A stretch of 64,000 bases of DNA from OMG group bacterium (GTDB lineage: Bacteria; Pseudomonadota; Gammaproteobacteria; Pseudomonadales; Azotimanducaceae), in assembly GCA_012267385.1 (NCBI GenBank), contig JAAXGW010000007.1:210763-274762 (forward strand). The letters run 5' to 3'. The notes below the pieces were generated by a model that ran no database searches, was not told where the DNA came from, and was given only the letters and a program-made list of their open reading frames with translations. A program made the position numbers and the translations under genes. Shown here piece by piece: positions 7,951 through 18,132 of this stretch (positions are counted from its first letter, which is position 1; the number at the start of each line of letters is the position of its first letter).

Positions 7951-9324
7951 CTAAAAGTTTACTCGGGGTAAAGCTCGCATCTTAGAACGTTCGAGCACTT
8001 TTGCGTCTTCGTCATTGAGGAAATCTATTACTTTTTCATTCTGTTTGGACGTCAAGTATTCACCCCGGCGATTCTCAATCAGAAGGTACAACGCAGCTCT
8101 CGAAGTGACTGCTGCTGACGGCATTTGGTCGAGGGATTCAAACAAACCCGTTGGATCAAGATCCGTCCAAAGCGCAAATATCTGACTAAGGTATTGACCT
8201 TTAGCATATTCTGGTATTTGTTGCACCAGCTTCAGTGCCGCGTCGGTCTGCCGACTCTCAATTAGTTCAAATCCTACAGATTTGTACGCTTGAATCTTTG
8301 TTGGACCATCTCGAACCTGAGCCATGTATTCAAGAGCTCTATCCATGTCTTTCCTAGCGAGCTCGCCAACAACCCATGCCTCTGGGCCGGTTTCATTCTC
8401 GCCTATTGGCTGTTCAAGTGCAAATTGCATAGCACGCTCTAAGTCGTAATCTACCAACGAAAACGAAGCATAGCGGCGTACCCAAGATCTGTCAGCCCCT
8501 AGACCGGGGTCACTTACAATCCAGTCTAGTGTTGCATCGATATCTCTTGCTAGCCAGTGATCAACGACAGTTGCAGCGGCATCAACTTTCCTGTATCCCC
8601 TTCCCCATTCTTCTATGCTGGAAACTACCGAAGCTGCCTCTTGCGGTGAGTTCTCTGCAATCTGGGAAATAGCTGTCTGAGTAACCAGTTTAGTGAATCT
8701 CGTTGGAATTGATTCCATGTCTGCGAAAATTTCGCGTGGCCGGTCAGTAGCCCATGCCTCAATTAACTCCTTTGTTAATGAATCCCGCAATCCCTCCTTG
8801 GAGATGGCGGATATTGCATTGAGAGCGGCTTTCGGATCAGAAGTTGCCCACTCCTGTATTACAATTTTGTTCGATTCAATCAAAGGATATCGGTCAAATT
8901 GCAACGCATACTGTAACGCGTCGCTTGGGGTGCTTTGTGCAACTTCACGTAATATCGCATTCAAAAACCAAGTTTGCGTTGGAGAATTTTCGAACGTCGT
9001 TATGACTTGATCTAACGCTTGTAGTCCTTTTTTCTCAACCCAGACATAAGCAATTTGAAGAAGGAATTCGAACTGTGCGGAGTCGTTCTGCACTCCTTTG
9101 GTAATTTCGTTCCACAATAGTCGTGGGTCGTCGATCGATTCGCTTAATTTTTCCATATAGATTAAGTTGATCGCAATCTGCTCATTGCCTAGTTGCACCG
9201 CGATCTCGCGACGTTCAGCATCGGTGAGATCTGTTCGTTCCTGCACCCATACGGACCTAGTACCCAGATGTTTCGTATTTCCGTAGGAGTGGGTCACATG
9301 GTCATACACCTTCATGAGCGACAC
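7951..9324 (-). CDS. Alpha-solenoid (HEAT/TPR-like) repeat protein, unknown function
   Basis: This 457-aa protein is built almost entirely of amphipathic helices with a recurring pattern in which W/A-rich helices are followed by D-P-x-A or S-x-x-D-A-L turns (for example WATSDPKAALNAIS, WLARDIDATLDWIVSDP, ELARKDMDRALEYM). That suggests an alpha-solenoid scaffold. Related repeat proteins are often exported, but no signal peptide is visible in the 40 residues before the first repeats. The start is GTG at 9324 or ATG at 9315. Both overlap the 5' end of the divergent gene that starts at 9298, so either the N-terminus is misassigned or the gene lost its original 5' end in a rearrangement. The function is unknown; a protein-interaction role is inferred from the fold. 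Confidence 0.65.
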   Translation of the reverse strand: MSLMKVYDHVTHSYGNTKHLGTRSVWVQERTDLTDAERREIAVQLGNEQIAINLIYMEKLSESIDDPRLLWNEITKGVQNDSAQFEFLLQIAYVWVEKKGLQALDQVITTFENSPTQTWFLNAILREVAQSTPSDALQYALQFDRYPLIESNKIVIQEWATSDPKAALNAISAISKEGLRDSLTKELIEAWATDRPREIFADMESIPTRFTKLVTQTAISQIAENSPQEAASVVSSIEEWGRGYRKVDAAATVVDHWLARDIDATLDWIVSDPGLGADRSWVRRYASFSLVDYDLERAMQFALEQPIGENETGPEAWVVGELARKDMDRALEYMAQVRDGPTKIQAYKSVGFELIESRQTDAALKLVQQIPEYAKGQYLSQIFALWTDLDPTGLFESLDQMPSAAVTSRAALYLLIENRRGEYLTSKQNEKVIDFLNDEDAKVLERSKMRALPRVNF

Positions 9325-9552
9325 TCTCTCAGCAAAGTATTGACAAATCTTCTAGTGGATTCTGTTGAAGATATTGAAGACCCTCCAACGATGCAAGACT
9401 CTCTATCAGTGATACGAGGGTTGATCGCGTCATTTGCAAGAATACAGGCGGAAGCCGACAATTGGGATAAGAAGAGGGCAACAGAACTTCAACATTGTTT
9501 ATTAGCCTGGAGTGAAAAAGCCGGTTACGTGTTTCGAAATGAAGACGAATGA
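9298..9552 (+). CDS. Small protein encoded upstream of the PLD nuclease, unknown
   Basis: This is an 84-aa mostly helical, acidic protein that I do not recognise. The ATG at 9298 is preceded by AGGAG at 9285-9289 with an 8-base spacer, which is why this start is preferred over earlier in-frame codons that lie inside the divergent gene. Its last codon overlaps the next gene in the ATGA arrangement (ATG at 9549), so the two are probably translationally coupled. The context suggests a partner, regulator or immunity factor for the PLD-family protein. That is inference only. Confidence 0.55.
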   Translation: MVIHLHERHSLSKVLTNLLVDSVEDIEDPPTMQDSLSVIRGLIASFARIQAEADNWDKKRATELQHCLLAWSEKAGYVFRNEDE

Positions 9553-10415
9553 CGAACAATTTGGAGCGTATCAGTACTTTATTCTCTGAGGCTCGCGAAC
9601 GAGTATATATCATTTCCGCCTTCGTGAATTCAGATGTATTAAGCAAATTGTTGTCGGCTTCAAAGAACGCGGTTGAAAGAGCTGTTTATGTAAGGTGGGA
9701 AATCGAAGATGTTGCGTCAGGTGCATCCGATTGGCGTGCGTGGGACGTGGCAAAAACTAATAATGTTCCCATGTACGCCTGCACTGCACTTCACACTAAG
9801 TTGTATGTCGCAGACGATAGAGTCATTTTTGGTTCAGCTAACGCTACTAAACCGGGGCTTGAAGGTGGTCAACAAAGCAATTTAGAATTACTCGTCGAAA
9901 CAAACGACAGCATGTGCGAGATTTCTTCTCTAATATCTAAAGTACAAAACATTGCTGTCGAAGCCATGCCCCTAGGATCGGATATCCAATATACTATCAA
10001 GACGGATGAAACTGGCGATTCGTCTTCCGATTCCAATCTATTCCTACCAAGATCAGATCCTCGTATTTTCTTAGACGCGATGAAAGGAACTAGGTTACAC
10101 ACGCAAGATACTGATGTTGATCGAACTGCTCTCAAACTGAATCACCGCACATATACCCGTCACGAGATCGTTCGAGCACTAAAAAAGATGACGGTATTCC
10201 GAATAGTTCGACATGAATTTGAAGAAAGAGTGCACCCTATGAATATGGAAGAATTACATAAACACATCAAAAAATGTGCTCCGACTCTTTCCAAAGAGAC
10301 TACCTTGACTCTCGCGCAATGGTTAGGACTGTTCGGAGAAAATACCCATTTAAGTCCATCAAGTCCCCATACCGATCCTCTTTTGTATCCCGGCACTTTG
10401 CTAAAAACTGATTAG
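9549..10415 (+). CDS. Phospholipase D-family nuclease-like protein
   Basis: This is a 288-aa protein with one HKD motif. Residues LHTKLYVADDRVIFGSAN (about residues 77-94) give HxKx4D followed by GSxN, and a further conserved NLELLVET strand lies near residue 111. The N-terminal domain (about 1-150) is therefore a PLD fold. A single HKD per chain implies a dimeric active site, as in the BfiI/NgoFVII type restriction enzymes and Nuc. The C-terminal half (about 170-288) is basic and helical and could bind DNA. There is no signal peptide, so it is cytoplasmic. It overlaps the preceding small gene by four bases. A DNA methyltransferase gene lies 0.6 kb downstream, so a restriction or defence nuclease is plausible, but the target is not known. 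Confidence 0.7.
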   Translation: MTNNLERISTLFSEARERVYIISAFVNSDVLSKLLSASKNAVERAVYVRWEIEDVASGASDWRAWDVAKTNNVPMYACTALHTKLYVADDRVIFGSANATKPGLEGGQQSNLELLVETNDSMCEISSLISKVQNIAVEAMPLGSDIQYTIKTDETGDSSSDSNLFLPRSDPRIFLDAMKGTRLHTQDTDVDRTALKLNHRTYTRHEIVRALKKMTVFRIVRHEFEERVHPMNMEELHKHIKKCAPTLSKETTLTLAQWLGLFGENTHLSPSSPHTDPLLYPGTLLKTD

Positions 10416-10999
10416 CGGGCACGATCTGGTGGCTGTAGACCGAGATTGCGGATATTCGGTGAAGTACTTTGCATTCCGAAATTTGATCGACAGCTCAGTA
10501 CCATCGTGGGGGACTTCATGTCGAAAAGATTTTCTTCAAGTTTGTATAAATTCTGCTATTGTTCTTCTGTTACTTCCTCCACGCTTGTACAACCTGTGCG
10601 GTACTGATTGCATTGAAGTATTAGTTCGTCGAATGTCGCCTCGAGTGGTATCGCGTTTATTTTTGGCGAGATTTAGAAACTCGGGTGCGTAGTTTTCTCT
10701 GACTTTAGTACCATTTTTTGATTCCATAGATATCACCGGGCAGCTTGGTCATCGTTCTCCTATGGCTTCTAACACACTGAAGTACAAAACCAAATCGATC
10801 AACAAATCCTGCTGTGGGACGCAACATGGAGCTCATTGAATAACCGTTGTTTCAAAGATTTACGTTATCGTGAATTCAGCGGTACTCTCGATGAACGGAA
10901 GGAATGAAGCTGAACACATTCGATTAATCAAAAATTCAGTTTTTGAGATCCGGTGCGATGTTCGTTTAATTATCCGATCAGCTCCACCGTTTTAGACAT
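10416..10999. other. 584-bp gap without a confident gene
   Basis: There is no convincing gene between the PLD-family protein and the methyltransferase. A plus-strand frame (10429-10692) and a minus-strand frame (10536-10736, GTG or ATG at 10727) are open, but neither has a clear ribosome binding site or recognisable domain. The minus-strand frame begins with a plausible charged helix (RENYAPEFLNLAKNKRD), so a short or decayed gene there cannot be excluded. The region may be the scar of a lost gene. Confidence 0.5.
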
Positions 11000-12064
11000 G
11001 TGATGATCAAAAATACTTCTCATCAATTAGTGTTTCAGGACGCCCGCCATGCTTCTTTAATTCCAGATGGTTGTATTCATCTAGTGATTACCTCGCCGCC
11101 GTATCCCATGATAAAAATGTGGGACGATGTCTATTCGCAGCAGAATAAAAGGATTCGTCGAGCACTCACCAACGGAAAAGGTAGCCAAGCCTTCGAACTG
11201 ATGCATGGGGTTCTAGATCGAGTTTGGAAGGAAGTAGACCGAACTCTAGTACAAGGCGGAATCTGTTGTATAAACATTGGTGATGCGACTCGAAGTATCG
11301 GTGACCACTTTTCCCTATATCCAAACCACCAACGAGTCCAACAACAGTTCTTGAAACTAGGATATCAGTGTCTACCTAGTGTACTGTGGCGCAAAGTAAC
11401 AAATGCTCCAAACAAATTCATGGGATCGGGCATGATGCCGCCGTCAGCTTATGTGACACTGGAACATGAGTGGATTTTGATTTTTCGTAAAAACGGACGC
11501 AGGCGGTTTGAGTCTGACGAAGAACAGTTAAACCGCGTGGCAAGTGCCTACTTCTGGGAAGAACGCAACGTCTGGTTTAACGACCTGTGGCAACTACCGG
11601 GGACTACGCAACAACTAAATCTGTCAGGTCGTAGATCACGCAGCGGGGCATTCCCATTCGAACTACCGTACCGATTGATAAATATGTACTCGGTTAAAGG
11701 GGATACAGTGCTGGATCCATTCCTTGGGACTGGCACGACAGTGTTCGCTGCGATGTCTTCTGAGCGCAACAGCATTGGGATAGAGATCGACGAAAGTCTT
11801 CGCGACTTATTTCTTTCGCAAATTTCAACCGAGAAAGTACTCGCGTTGAATCAATATACGAGTCAGCGATTAAAGCAACACGAACAGTTTGTGCGAGAAT
11901 TCGAAAAACCAATCAACCACTTCAATGCGAACCACAATGTCGCTGTGGTAACCCGTCAGGAGACGCAACTCCGACTTCGCTTCATCGAGTCGGTTCAAAC
12001 TCGCGACGACCAAACAGTCGTCAACTACACTGACGAAGAACCAATAATTCCCAAAGTGTCTTAG
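11000..12064 (+). CDS. DNA methyltransferase (N4-cytosine/N6-adenine type, beta group)
   Basis: This 354-aa protein is an S-adenosylmethionine-dependent DNA aminomethyltransferase. The catalytic motif IV TSPPYPMIKMWDD lies at about residues 30-42. The SAM-binding motif DPFLGTGTTVFAAM is near residue 236, after motif IV, which is the order of the beta group. The S/TPPY form of motif IV is usual for m4C enzymes, but N6-adenine activity cannot be excluded. Start codons are GTG at 11000 or ATG at 11003. No target-recognition partner is adjacent, so it is either an orphan enzyme or paired with the PLD nuclease at 9549-10415. Its end is only 15 bases from the end of convergent glmS, with no obvious terminator between. 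Confidence 0.85.
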   Translation: MMIKNTSHQLVFQDARHASLIPDGCIHLVITSPPYPMIKMWDDVYSQQNKRIRRALTNGKGSQAFELMHGVLDRVWKEVDRTLVQGGICCINIGDATRSIGDHFSLYPNHQRVQQQFLKLGYQCLPSVLWRKVTNAPNKFMGSGMMPPSAYVTLEHEWILIFRKNGRRRFESDEEQLNRVASAYFWEERNVWFNDLWQLPGTTQQLNLSGRRSRSGAFPFELPYRLINMYSVKGDTVLDPFLGTGTTVFAAMSSERNSIGIEIDESLRDLFLSQISTEKVLALNQYTSQRLKQHEQFVREFEKPINHFNANHNVAVVTRQETQLRLRFIESVQTRDDQTVVNYTDEEPIIPKVS

Positions 12065-12079
12065 TCGAAATTGCTGAGG

Positions 12080-13915
12080 TCACTCAACAGTAACTGACTT
12101 AGCGATATTTCTCGGTTGGTCGATATCAGTCCCTTTATGGACTGCTATGTGGTAGGCGAGTAGTTGAAGAGGGATGGTATACACAATTGGAGACAACACT
12201 CGATGTACGGTAGGTATTTCAATGATTGTTACATCTGGTCCTGGTACAAACTCTGTCCCTTCATCTGTAAATACGTAGAGCTTACCACCACGGGCGCGAA
12301 CTTCTTGTAGGTTCGATTGAACTTTTCTTAGCAACTCGTTGCTGGGGGCTACAGCAACAACTGGCATCTTGCGATCGACCAGAGCGAGGGGACCGTGTTT
12401 GAGTTCGCCCGCCGGATAACCTTCGGCATGTGTGTACGAGAGCTCTTTTAACTTGAGCGCGCCTTCCATAGCAATTGGATAGTGTGTGCCGCGTCCGAGG
12501 AAAAGAACGTGTTTCTTAGTAACAAACTCTTCGGCAAGCGTCTGCATCTGTTCTTTCAATCCCAGAACTTGCTCGATTTTTTCAGGGAGCGTATGTAGCG
12601 CTCGAACAATTTCGCGTTCTTCTTCTCTTGGGAAACCCCGAGTTCGGGCAAGTACGAGAGCAAGGAGCAATAAATCGACCAACACCGTCGTGAACGCTTT
12701 CGTGGAAGCCACGCTCACTTCAACACCCGCCCGCATCGCAATCGCTGAATCTGAATCACGCATCAGCGTGCTCGTGGTGACATTACCGATATTCATGGTG
12801 TGCAAGTAATCGCGAGTTTGTGCTAGCCGCAATGCTGCGATAGTGTCAGCAGATTCACCTGATTGCGAAAGCGATAAAAACAGAGAATTTTTCGGCAATG
12901 CTGCGTTTCGATAACGAAATTCTGAGGCGATCTCGGCATCACATGGAACACGCGCGAGATCTTCGATCCAGTATCGCGCGACCAATGCTGCGTAGAAGCT
13001 AGTTCCACAACCAATGATCGTGAGCGCTTCGGTTTTTTCTAGGACATCCACTGCTTCTATGCCGAATGTTTGGGCTACGACTTCCGAACTAGTAATACGA
13101 CCTTCCAAAGTATTTCGAATACTCTCTGGTTGCGCGTGAATTTCCTTCTCCATGAAGTGTCGATAGCCACCCTTGTCTATCCGATCACCCTGATCTAAAA
13201 CAATCTCCGTTTCTCGATCGACCTTATTTCCGTCTCCGTCGAAAATCGTTACCTGTTCGCTATCCAAAACCGCTAATTCATCATCTTCAAGAAAGAGAAA
13301 TCGGTCGGTAAACGAACGCAAAGAAAGCACGTCGGATCCAATGAAGTTCGCACTCTTCCCAATTCCAATAACTAGGGGGCACCCTCGTTTCGCGGCAACG
13401 ATCTGACCAGGCTCCGCACTGGACATCAAACCGATCGCAAACGCACCTTCAAGCTTTAACATCGCATGACGAACAGCTTCTGCGAGATTCATCCCACCGT
13501 GAATGAATTCCGCAACGAGATGGACGATTACTTCAGAATCCGTGTCCGACTCAAACCGACCACCCCTTGCTGTGATATCAGCTCGTAGTTCCAAAAAATT
13601 CTCGATAATCCCGTTGTGCACTAGTGTTAACCGACCGTCCAACATATGCGGATGTGAGTTCCGTTCACTGGGTTTACCATGTGTCGCCCATCGGGTGTGC
13701 GCTATCCCAGCACTACCCGACAAAGGATGCCGTTCTAGTTGGTCGACTAGTTGCTGGACTTTCCCAACAACACGGACGCGATTGAAACCACCGTTGTTTA
13801 AATCTTGGATTGCGATACCCGCAGAGTCATAACCTCGATATTCCAACCTTGAGAGCCCTTCTAGCAAGGTTGCTTGCGCCGCGGCATTCCCCGTTGCACC
13901 GACGATACCACACAT
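12080..13915 (-). CDS. glmS: Glutamine-fructose-6-phosphate aminotransferase
   Basis: GlmS, 611 aa, makes glucosamine-6-phosphate from fructose-6-phosphate and glutamine, the first step of UDP-GlcNAc synthesis for peptidoglycan and LPS. The N-terminal glutaminase starts MCGIVGATG with the catalytic Cys2 and contains HTRWATHGKPSERNSHPH. Two SIS sugar-isomerase domains follow (GCGTSFYAA, SQSGESADT, GRGTHYPIAMEGALKLKELSY). The C-terminus ends in KSVTVE as usual. The length is normal (E. coli 609). The gene starts 2 bases after glmU ends, so glmU-glmS form an operon. I saw no glmS ribozyme upstream. Confidence 0.97.
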   Translation of the reverse strand: MCGIVGATGNAAAQATLLEGLSRLEYRGYDSAGIAIQDLNNGGFNRVRVVGKVQQLVDQLERHPLSGSAGIAHTRWATHGKPSERNSHPHMLDGRLTLVHNGIIENFLELRADITARGGRFESDTDSEVIVHLVAEFIHGGMNLAEAVRHAMLKLEGAFAIGLMSSAEPGQIVAAKRGCPLVIGIGKSANFIGSDVLSLRSFTDRFLFLEDDELAVLDSEQVTIFDGDGNKVDRETEIVLDQGDRIDKGGYRHFMEKEIHAQPESIRNTLEGRITSSEVVAQTFGIEAVDVLEKTEALTIIGCGTSFYAALVARYWIEDLARVPCDAEIASEFRYRNAALPKNSLFLSLSQSGESADTIAALRLAQTRDYLHTMNIGNVTTSTLMRDSDSAIAMRAGVEVSVASTKAFTTVLVDLLLLALVLARTRGFPREEEREIVRALHTLPEKIEQVLGLKEQMQTLAEEFVTKKHVLFLGRGTHYPIAMEGALKLKELSYTHAEGYPAGELKHGPLALVDRKMPVVAVAPSNELLRKVQSNLQEVRARGGKLYVFTDEGTEFVPGPDVTIIEIPTVHRVLSPIVYTIPLQLLAYHIAVHKGTDIDQPRNIAKSVTVE

Positions 13916-13917
13916 AT

Positions 13918-15288
13918 TTAGGGTTTCTTCCTCCGGACCGTTGGTGGCACCCAGTTCTCAATCTCTCGTTGGCGTGTTCTAGACACTACTAGCGAGGGAC
14001 TCTTGACGTCTCGAGTCACTGTCGTACCTGCCGCGATAAACGCTCCCGAGTGTACATTCAAAGGAGCTATTAATGTGCTGTTTGTACCTACGAAAACATC
14101 GTCGCCGATGACAGTTTGATGTTTGCGTTCCCCGTCAAAATTGCAGGTGATTGCGCCTGCTCCGATATTTGTGTTTGCACCAATATTCGCATCTCCGATG
14201 TAAGCGAGATGACTTGCCTTCGCGCGCGTTCCAAGTTGTGAACCTTTCACTTCTACAAAGTTTCCGACTCTCACCTCATCGGCTAAAGAGGTACCAGGCC
14301 GGATGCGCGCGAACGGACCGATGGAGCATCGTTTTCCTACTTTCGCTGACTCTAATATTGAATATTCAAGTACTTTCGCGTCGGTTCCGATTTCCGTACT
14401 TCTTAAAACACTTCCTGGTCCTATATACACACCATCCCCTAAGCGTACTTCTCCTTCTATCAGCACGTTCACGTCAATAACACAGTCAAGTCCTGTTACT
14501 AAATTCCCGCGTAAATCGAACCGATCTGGGTCTCGAAGCGTTAGTCCGTTTTGCATTAGTTCACGGATCCGACGTCGTCGCAAAATTATTTCGACCTCTG
14601 CTAACTCGACTCGATCGTTAATACCGCGTATCTCGTCTGGGTCTTCGACTGTAAATGTTTGAACCGGAATTCCTGTCTCGACTGCTAGTTGTACGATCTC
14701 GGTTAGATAAAGTTCGTTTTGCGCGTTATTGCTAGACAGTCTATCGAGCAATTGTTCTAGTATGGTTCGCGAGACTCCAATGATGCCGCTATTGACTTCC
14801 CGAATCGCTTTTTGTGCTTGGGTCGCATCTTTATCTTCGACTATTGCAATCACTTGACCGTTCGAATTTCGTTCGATGCGTCCGTAGCCGCAGGGGTCTT
14901 CTAGCTCTGCGGTTACGATGGTAATTCCATCAAGACACGCGCTTCCAGCCTTCTCTATTGTCTGCGCAGACAGCAACGGTGTATCGCCGGTTACGATCAC
15001 GACTGTTGCATCTTTAGTTACGTGCGGAATTGCTTGCAATACTGCGTGCCCGGTACCGTCCTGAGATTCTTGATGAACCCAGTTTACTGCGTCGTGGTCG
15101 AAAGTTTGCTCTGCTAATTCTTGCATCGCAGGTTGAATAATCACATGAATGTGCGCCGGCAATGCTGCTTGCACCGCACGAACCACGTGTGCTAGAATTG
15201 GAGAGTCTAACAAAGTGTGGAAAACTTTGGGGACGCGCGAACGCATTCGCGTACCGGCACCTGCCGCTAGAACAACCACTTCAAGCAC
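13918..15288 (-). CDS. glmU: Bifunctional UDP-GlcNAc pyrophosphorylase/GlcN-1-P acetyltransferase
   Basis: GlmU, 456 aa, carries out the last two steps of UDP-GlcNAc synthesis. The N-terminal uridyltransferase begins LAAGAGTRMRSRVPKVFH (residues 7-24), with GTGHAVLQA and TGDTPLL following. The C-terminal half is a left-handed beta-helix acyltransferase with hexapeptide repeats (for example RIRPGTSLADEVRVGNFVEVK and GDANIGANTNIGAGAITCNFDG). The length matches E. coli GlmU (456). It lies between atpC and glmS, a classic gammaproteobacterial arrangement, and is followed immediately by glmS. Confidence 0.97.
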   Translation of the reverse strand: MLEVVVLAAGAGTRMRSRVPKVFHTLLDSPILAHVVRAVQAALPAHIHVIIQPAMQELAEQTFDHDAVNWVHQESQDGTGHAVLQAIPHVTKDATVVIVTGDTPLLSAQTIEKAGSACLDGITIVTAELEDPCGYGRIERNSNGQVIAIVEDKDATQAQKAIREVNSGIIGVSRTILEQLLDRLSSNNAQNELYLTEIVQLAVETGIPVQTFTVEDPDEIRGINDRVELAEVEIILRRRRIRELMQNGLTLRDPDRFDLRGNLVTGLDCVIDVNVLIEGEVRLGDGVYIGPGSVLRSTEIGTDAKVLEYSILESAKVGKRCSIGPFARIRPGTSLADEVRVGNFVEVKGSQLGTRAKASHLAYIGDANIGANTNIGAGAITCNFDGERKHQTVIGDDVFVGTNSTLIAPLNVHSGAFIAAGTTVTRDVKSPSLVVSRTRQREIENWVPPTVRRKKP

Positions 15289-15406
15289 TTCGGTATTCTC
15301 TCGACATCAAAATTTCAAGGGTTAAAGTCGACCACGAGTCTAAGGAAACATATCAATGATATGAATAACCATAGCAAATCCACCAACCTTGGGTGTTTTG
15401 AGCTGG

Positions 15407-15829
15407 CTAACGCCTGCGTTTACGCAGTTCTTCGAGTGTGCGTTGTTGGCCGAGTGAATCTGCGACTATCGATTCGGCGCGGGCGAAATCGATTTCATTT
15501 GCTTGCTCATCCATGAGTTTGCGGGCTCGTTCTTGAGTTTCCTTGGCTTCTGCCTCATCAATATCGTCCGCTCGAATCGCGGTGTCCGCTAGGACGATTA
15601 CCCCGCTGGGTTGAACCTCCAGATACCCTCCAGACGCGAAAAAGATCTCTTCGGTCTGATCTTCAAGTTTGAGTCGAACTGGTCCAGCCTTGATCCCGGT
15701 AAGCAATGGTGCGTGCCCAGGAAGAATGCCAAGATCTCCTTCGGAACCGGCGGCTACCACCATCGTAACTTTGCCGGAAAAAATTTCCTGTTCCGCGCTA
15801 ACGATGCTGCAATTCATGAGAGAAGCCAT
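15407..15829 (-). CDS. atpC: ATP synthase F1 epsilon subunit
   Basis: AtpC, 140 aa, is part of the central stalk of F1 and modulates ATP hydrolysis. The N-terminal beta sandwich includes LGILPGHAPLLTGIKAGPVRL and SGGYLEVQPSGVIVLADTA, both diagnostic. The C-terminal helical hairpin (ADDIDEAEAKETQERARKL) can inhibit rotation in this family. It is the last gene of the atp operon, 4 bases after atpD. Confidence 0.96.
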   Translation of the reverse strand: MASLMNCSIVSAEQEIFSGKVTMVVAAGSEGDLGILPGHAPLLTGIKAGPVRLKLEDQTEEIFFASGGYLEVQPSGVIVLADTAIRADDIDEAEAKETQERARKLMDEQANEIDFARAESIVADSLGQQRTLEELRKRRR

Positions 15830-15833
15830 TGCG

Positions 15834-17261
<1,428 letters not shown>

Positions 17262-17268
17262 TCAATCG

Positions 17269-18132
17269 CTAAATCGCTGCGGCTCCACCGACTATTTCAG
17301 CAATTTCTTGGGTGATGGAGGCTTGTCGTACATTGTTGTACAGCAGATTTAGATCGTCAATCATGGCCGCGGCATTGTCCGTCGCGTTTTTCATCGCGAT
17401 CATTCGAGCAGATTGCTCACAAGCAACGTTTTCAATGACTGCTTGATAGACCTGTGATTCAATGTAGCGTTGGACCAAGCCCTCAATCAACACACTCGCT
17501 TCCGGTTCATAAATGTAATCCCAAGAGTGCGTCGTCTGCAAATCGTCAGACTTACTTAGAGGTAACAACTGGCGAACATGCGGTCGCTGCGTCATGCTAT
17601 TGACAAAAGTGTTTGAAACTAGATCTACTCTCTGGACTGTGTTATCCACAAACTCATCGAAGACGACCTTCAATCCCCCGATAAGCGGTTCGATTTCAGG
17701 AAGTTCACCGATATCAGGAATCGCTGCTTTGACGTTGCCACCGACCGACCGGAAAAACGTAATTGCCTTGTTCCCCAATATCGCCAGATCAGCCTGAACG
17801 GATTGTTGTTGCCACTGGTTGATATCCTTGAGCAAAGCGCGAAAGAGGTTAGCATTTAAGCCGCCGCACTGACCCTTGTCGGTAGAAATCACAATGTAAC
17901 TGATTCGCTTAACTTCTTCGAGATCGGTCATGTATTGATGCGTGTATTCTGGGCGCGCACTGGCAAGATGACCAATTATTTGGCGTAAACAGTGAGCATA
18001 GGGTCGGGCCGCATGCATGCGTTGTTGCGTGCGTCGCATCTTGCTTGCCGCGACCATCTGCATCGCACTCGTTACCTTTTTGGTATTCTGAATGCTACCG
18101 ATCTTCTTCTTGATCTCGCGGCCCGCGGCCAT
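17269..18132 (-). CDS. atpG: ATP synthase F1 gamma subunit
   Basis: AtpG, 287 aa, forms the rotating central shaft. The N-terminal coiled coil [33 protein letters not shown] and the C-terminal helix (MKNATDNAAAMIDDLNLLYNN plus ASITQEIAEIVGGAAA) are both conserved. ISTDKGQCGGLNANLF matches the central Rossmann-like part. The start ATG overlaps the end of atpA by one base (18132). Confidence 0.97.
   Translation of the reverse strand: MAAGREIKKKIGSIQNTKKVTSAMQMVAASKMRRTQQRMHAARPYAHCLRQIIGHLASARPEYTHQYMTDLEEVKRISYIVISTDKGQCGGLNANLFRALLKDINQWQQQSVQADLAILGNKAITFFRSVGGNVKAAIPDIGELPEIEPLIGGLKVVFDEFVDNTVQRVDLVSNTFVNSMTQRPHVRQLLPLSKSDDLQTTHSWDYIYEPEASVLIEGLVQRYIESQVYQAVIENVACEQSARMIAMKNATDNAAAMIDDLNLLYNNVRQASITQEIAEIVGGAAAI

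Noticed and set aside
13900..14000. glmS ribozyme or riboswitch upstream of glmS
   Set aside because: glmU ends 2 bases before glmS, so there is no leader to hold one.
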